Positions 61,556 through 64,000 of a DNA stretch of 64,000 nt are shown one piece after another. Positions within the stretch are counted from its first letter, which is position 1; every line of letters begins with the position of its first letter. Made by a program: the position numbers and the translations under genes. A model generated the notes under the pieces. That model had not been told where the DNA came from. It made no database searches and worked only from the letters and a program-made list of their open reading frames with translations. Source of the DNA: Camarhynchus parvulus (taxonomy: Eukaryota; Chordata; Aves; Passeriformes; Thraupidae); assembly GCF_901933205.1 (NCBI RefSeq), contig NC_044573.1, forward strand, positions 27,835,493 to 27,899,492. The letters run 5' to 3'.

Positions 61556-64000
61556 TTTATTCATTGTATCTGAAAAAAGAGTCTAAATCAGAAACTGCAG
61601 TGCTTCATGCAAGGATTGTGAAGGCCATAAGTAAAACCTTGTCTCAAAGCTTGGATCATTTTTTGCTTTATAGTACACAGGGCAAACACATGCCCTGAGA
61701 AACCATGGTGAGGTGGAGAGGGTGGGCAGGAACCATGTCAGGCCCAGACCCCCTGATCAGAGACTCCTGCGCATGAACCAACCACGTAGTCCAGAGGAGA
61801 TCAGAGCTCATTTCTCCTGTATACCCTCATGTAGCACAACCCATGGTATAGGACATACAGTAATGAGTATAAAACATGGGGTATTTCTTTTTGTGCTGCT
61901 TCAAGAGTGCAATTTTACCACCATTTGCTTTCACACATTTTTTTCATGAGTCTTCTGTAGTTCTTGAAAATTCATGGGATTGGCTGGGAAATCAAATGAT
62001 TAATAAGAACAAACTGCAGGCATTTTTGAAAAAGATCTGTTAGATTTCGAAGTCTCTTTCATCTCATTGCAAACAGAAGGAGAAGAAATGCCCACAAAAA
62101 TAAAATGAAAGCTGAAGATCTAGGTGGTAAACCTTTAAGACACACTGTAAATATTGCAGAAATTATGATGAGCTTATAGCAGTCTCTGAGAAAAATCTGT
62201 CTCCTGAAAATACAGCCTCTCAAAGATCAGGACCATAATTTAGTCATGTGTGTAGAGAAATATGCTCTAAGTGCTTAACAAATTATAAAAAATAATAATA
62301 ACGATTAATAATACATGAAACCCGAGAAAAAAAAGATGAATCACTGCATTAGAGAACACAATAAAAATCTTTGTTTCTTGTCAGGGATCCTGTGCTGACA
62401 ACTGTATCTACTACAACAGCATATGCTGGAAAAATGCTCTGAGATAGGGCTCGGTTACTCAAATTTACAAACTGGCTGATTGGAATCTGGCCTGCAGCAT
62501 GACAGTCTCATAAATCAGTGATAAAACCTTGCTCTGCACAGCTTGCTGAGATGTGGAGCAAGTACCATCTTTGCAGAGAATGGCTTGGCTGTGTGGCGCT
62601 GCTGTGTCTGGCCCTGGAGTGGATGGAGCAATGCATGCGGGAAGAATTTTGGAGAGACCGGTGTCACACAGGGTGGGAAGGTGTCAGTCATGGAGAAGAC
62701 CAACTCCTGGTCTATGGGTAATAGAGAATGTTAAACAGAGAATGTTTTCCCAGTGTTTTCTGTGTGACCAGCTCCCTGTGGCCCTGCCAGCAGACACAGG
62801 TGCACATCTGTGTCCTCTGGCCGGCTCCAGGGGCTGCCCTGGGTCAGCTGCTTGTCTCCAGGGTGTGCAAGCAGGAGCCTCCTGCCTGCTCAGGCCGGGG
62901 TGCATTTGTCCTCGCAGTGAGTTTATCATCCACATGGGAATGCAGAGAATGTTGTGTGGATGATGGAGATCACTCCCCTGCCTGGGGCTTCAATTCTCAG
63001 AGCACTGATCCCAGGGAGAGTAAGGTGTTGAAGCTGCCTAGCAGAAAGGGAATGCCTCGCCTTTGCCAGCAAAGGAGAAATCTCAGCTAAGCAGCTAGAA
63101 AGTCTGCCCAGGGCATGCTTGAAGGCAGAAAAAGCCAAAGATGTTTGGAGACATTAGATGTATGGTAGCATTTCTATTTCTACTTTTAGAATCCTTTTAA
63201 AGACACATTTCTACTGGGTTGTTTACTCTGAACTGAACAGATCTGTACATTGGAGATCGATTTTTAGTTATAGAAGGGTTCTTTTTCTTATCTTGAAAAT
63301 ATAAAGGAGCCATAAAATAACAATAAATCACCCTTTTTACTATGTGGAATCCTCTTAACATTGCCAATGTGACAGAAATTTGCCTGGGTGTAAAATGAGC
63401 CTTAAACCTAAATTGCATATTGTACTCTTAACCTCTGTCATCTTCTCCGAGAGTATGAGATGTTGAGATGTGGCTCCATTCTTCAGTGTTTGGAAACTGC
63501 TCAGCATGCACGGCAGGCTACTGTAAACATGTAATAAATAAGTACAGCATGACAGTTTACAGCTTCAGCCTCACACTGTTTTAAAGAGACAGTGGACACA
63601 ATGGCCAGCTCAGGGCTCCTCATATTTTAAACAGACAGAACTTTAAAAAAGAAATTATCCATATAAAAGGTAATGCAGAAGTTTTCTAACCTGACTAGTG
63701 AAACAGGGAGACTTCCTTACATCTGCTCTCATTTCCTGTTGAAACTCTTATTTTTTCTTTTAGAAAATACACCATAATTATGGAATACTTTGCTCTTTTC
63801 TTCAATGCAGTCCTTATGCAGCCTTTCAACTACATAGAGAAAAAGGTCTTTAAGCATCTTTGTTGCTCTTACACCACAGATGTACAGAAAGCTCTTTTGC
63901 CTGAGTCTTTGATGGCATTTGCACATAACAAGGTGTTAAAGCCCCAATTTAATATTTTCTTTTTTAATAGAAGTGAAAACCCTTCCTATACCATTCTTTC
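61556..64000. other. Intergenic, no gene recognised
   Basis: AT-rich sequence without a recognised repeat, exon or RNA gene. Confidence 0.6.

Noticed and set aside
1..64000. CRISPR arrays, bacterial-type operons, tRNA or rRNA genes
   Set aside because: The window is vertebrate chromosomal DNA. I saw no spaced direct repeats of array type and no convincing tRNA or rRNA sequence.

Overview
This window looks like a bird genome segment. It has short vertebrate-type introns, fragments of avian CR1 LINEs, and one solo LTR of the common avian ERVL type (minus-strand start TGTCCTGGTTT). The species cannot be named from the sequence alone.

The core is a divergent gene pair sharing one CpG island at about 28.0-29.2 kb. 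SLC4A1AP (kanadaptin) runs leftward on the minus strand. I could join 14 coding exons in phase, from the ATG at 28707 to the stop at 13092, giving a 687-residue protein with an FHA domain, a dsRBD-like region, a poly-Glu tract and a family-typical C-terminus. SUPT7L (STAF65-gamma, a SAGA-type histone acetyltransferase complex subunit) runs rightward in four coding exons, 29469-41819, giving 412 residues. A 3' UTR of about 4.9 kb probably follows, ending near 46.74 kb. The two genes take part in unrelated nuclear processes (RNA processing or nuclear scaffolding, and chromatin/transcription). They are linked by their shared promoter, as in mammals.

Left of SLC4A1AP (1-12.6 kb) I see no cellular gene. 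At about 10.1-12.3 kb, however, there is a decayed but unmistakable fossil of a protein-primed family B DNA polymerase of the Maverick/Polinton/adintovirus type, on the plus strand. It keeps its colinear order from an N-terminal zinc-ribbon region through the exonuclease domain into the polymerase domain. It is broken by several frameshifts, and polymerase motif A appears to be deleted. No integrase, capsid or packaging ATPase gene was recognised beside it. This is the most unusual item in the window.

Right of SUPT7L (46.7-64 kb) is gene-poor. It holds an orphan CpG-rich block with a good RFX X-box (47.3-47.8 kb), a perfect (CCTCT)n array of about 51 units (48.9-49.2 kb), degraded CR1 pieces, and an ERVL solo LTR nested inside a CR1 copy (60.8-61.55 kb). 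Neither GPN1 nor MRPL33, which flank this pair in human, was recognised.
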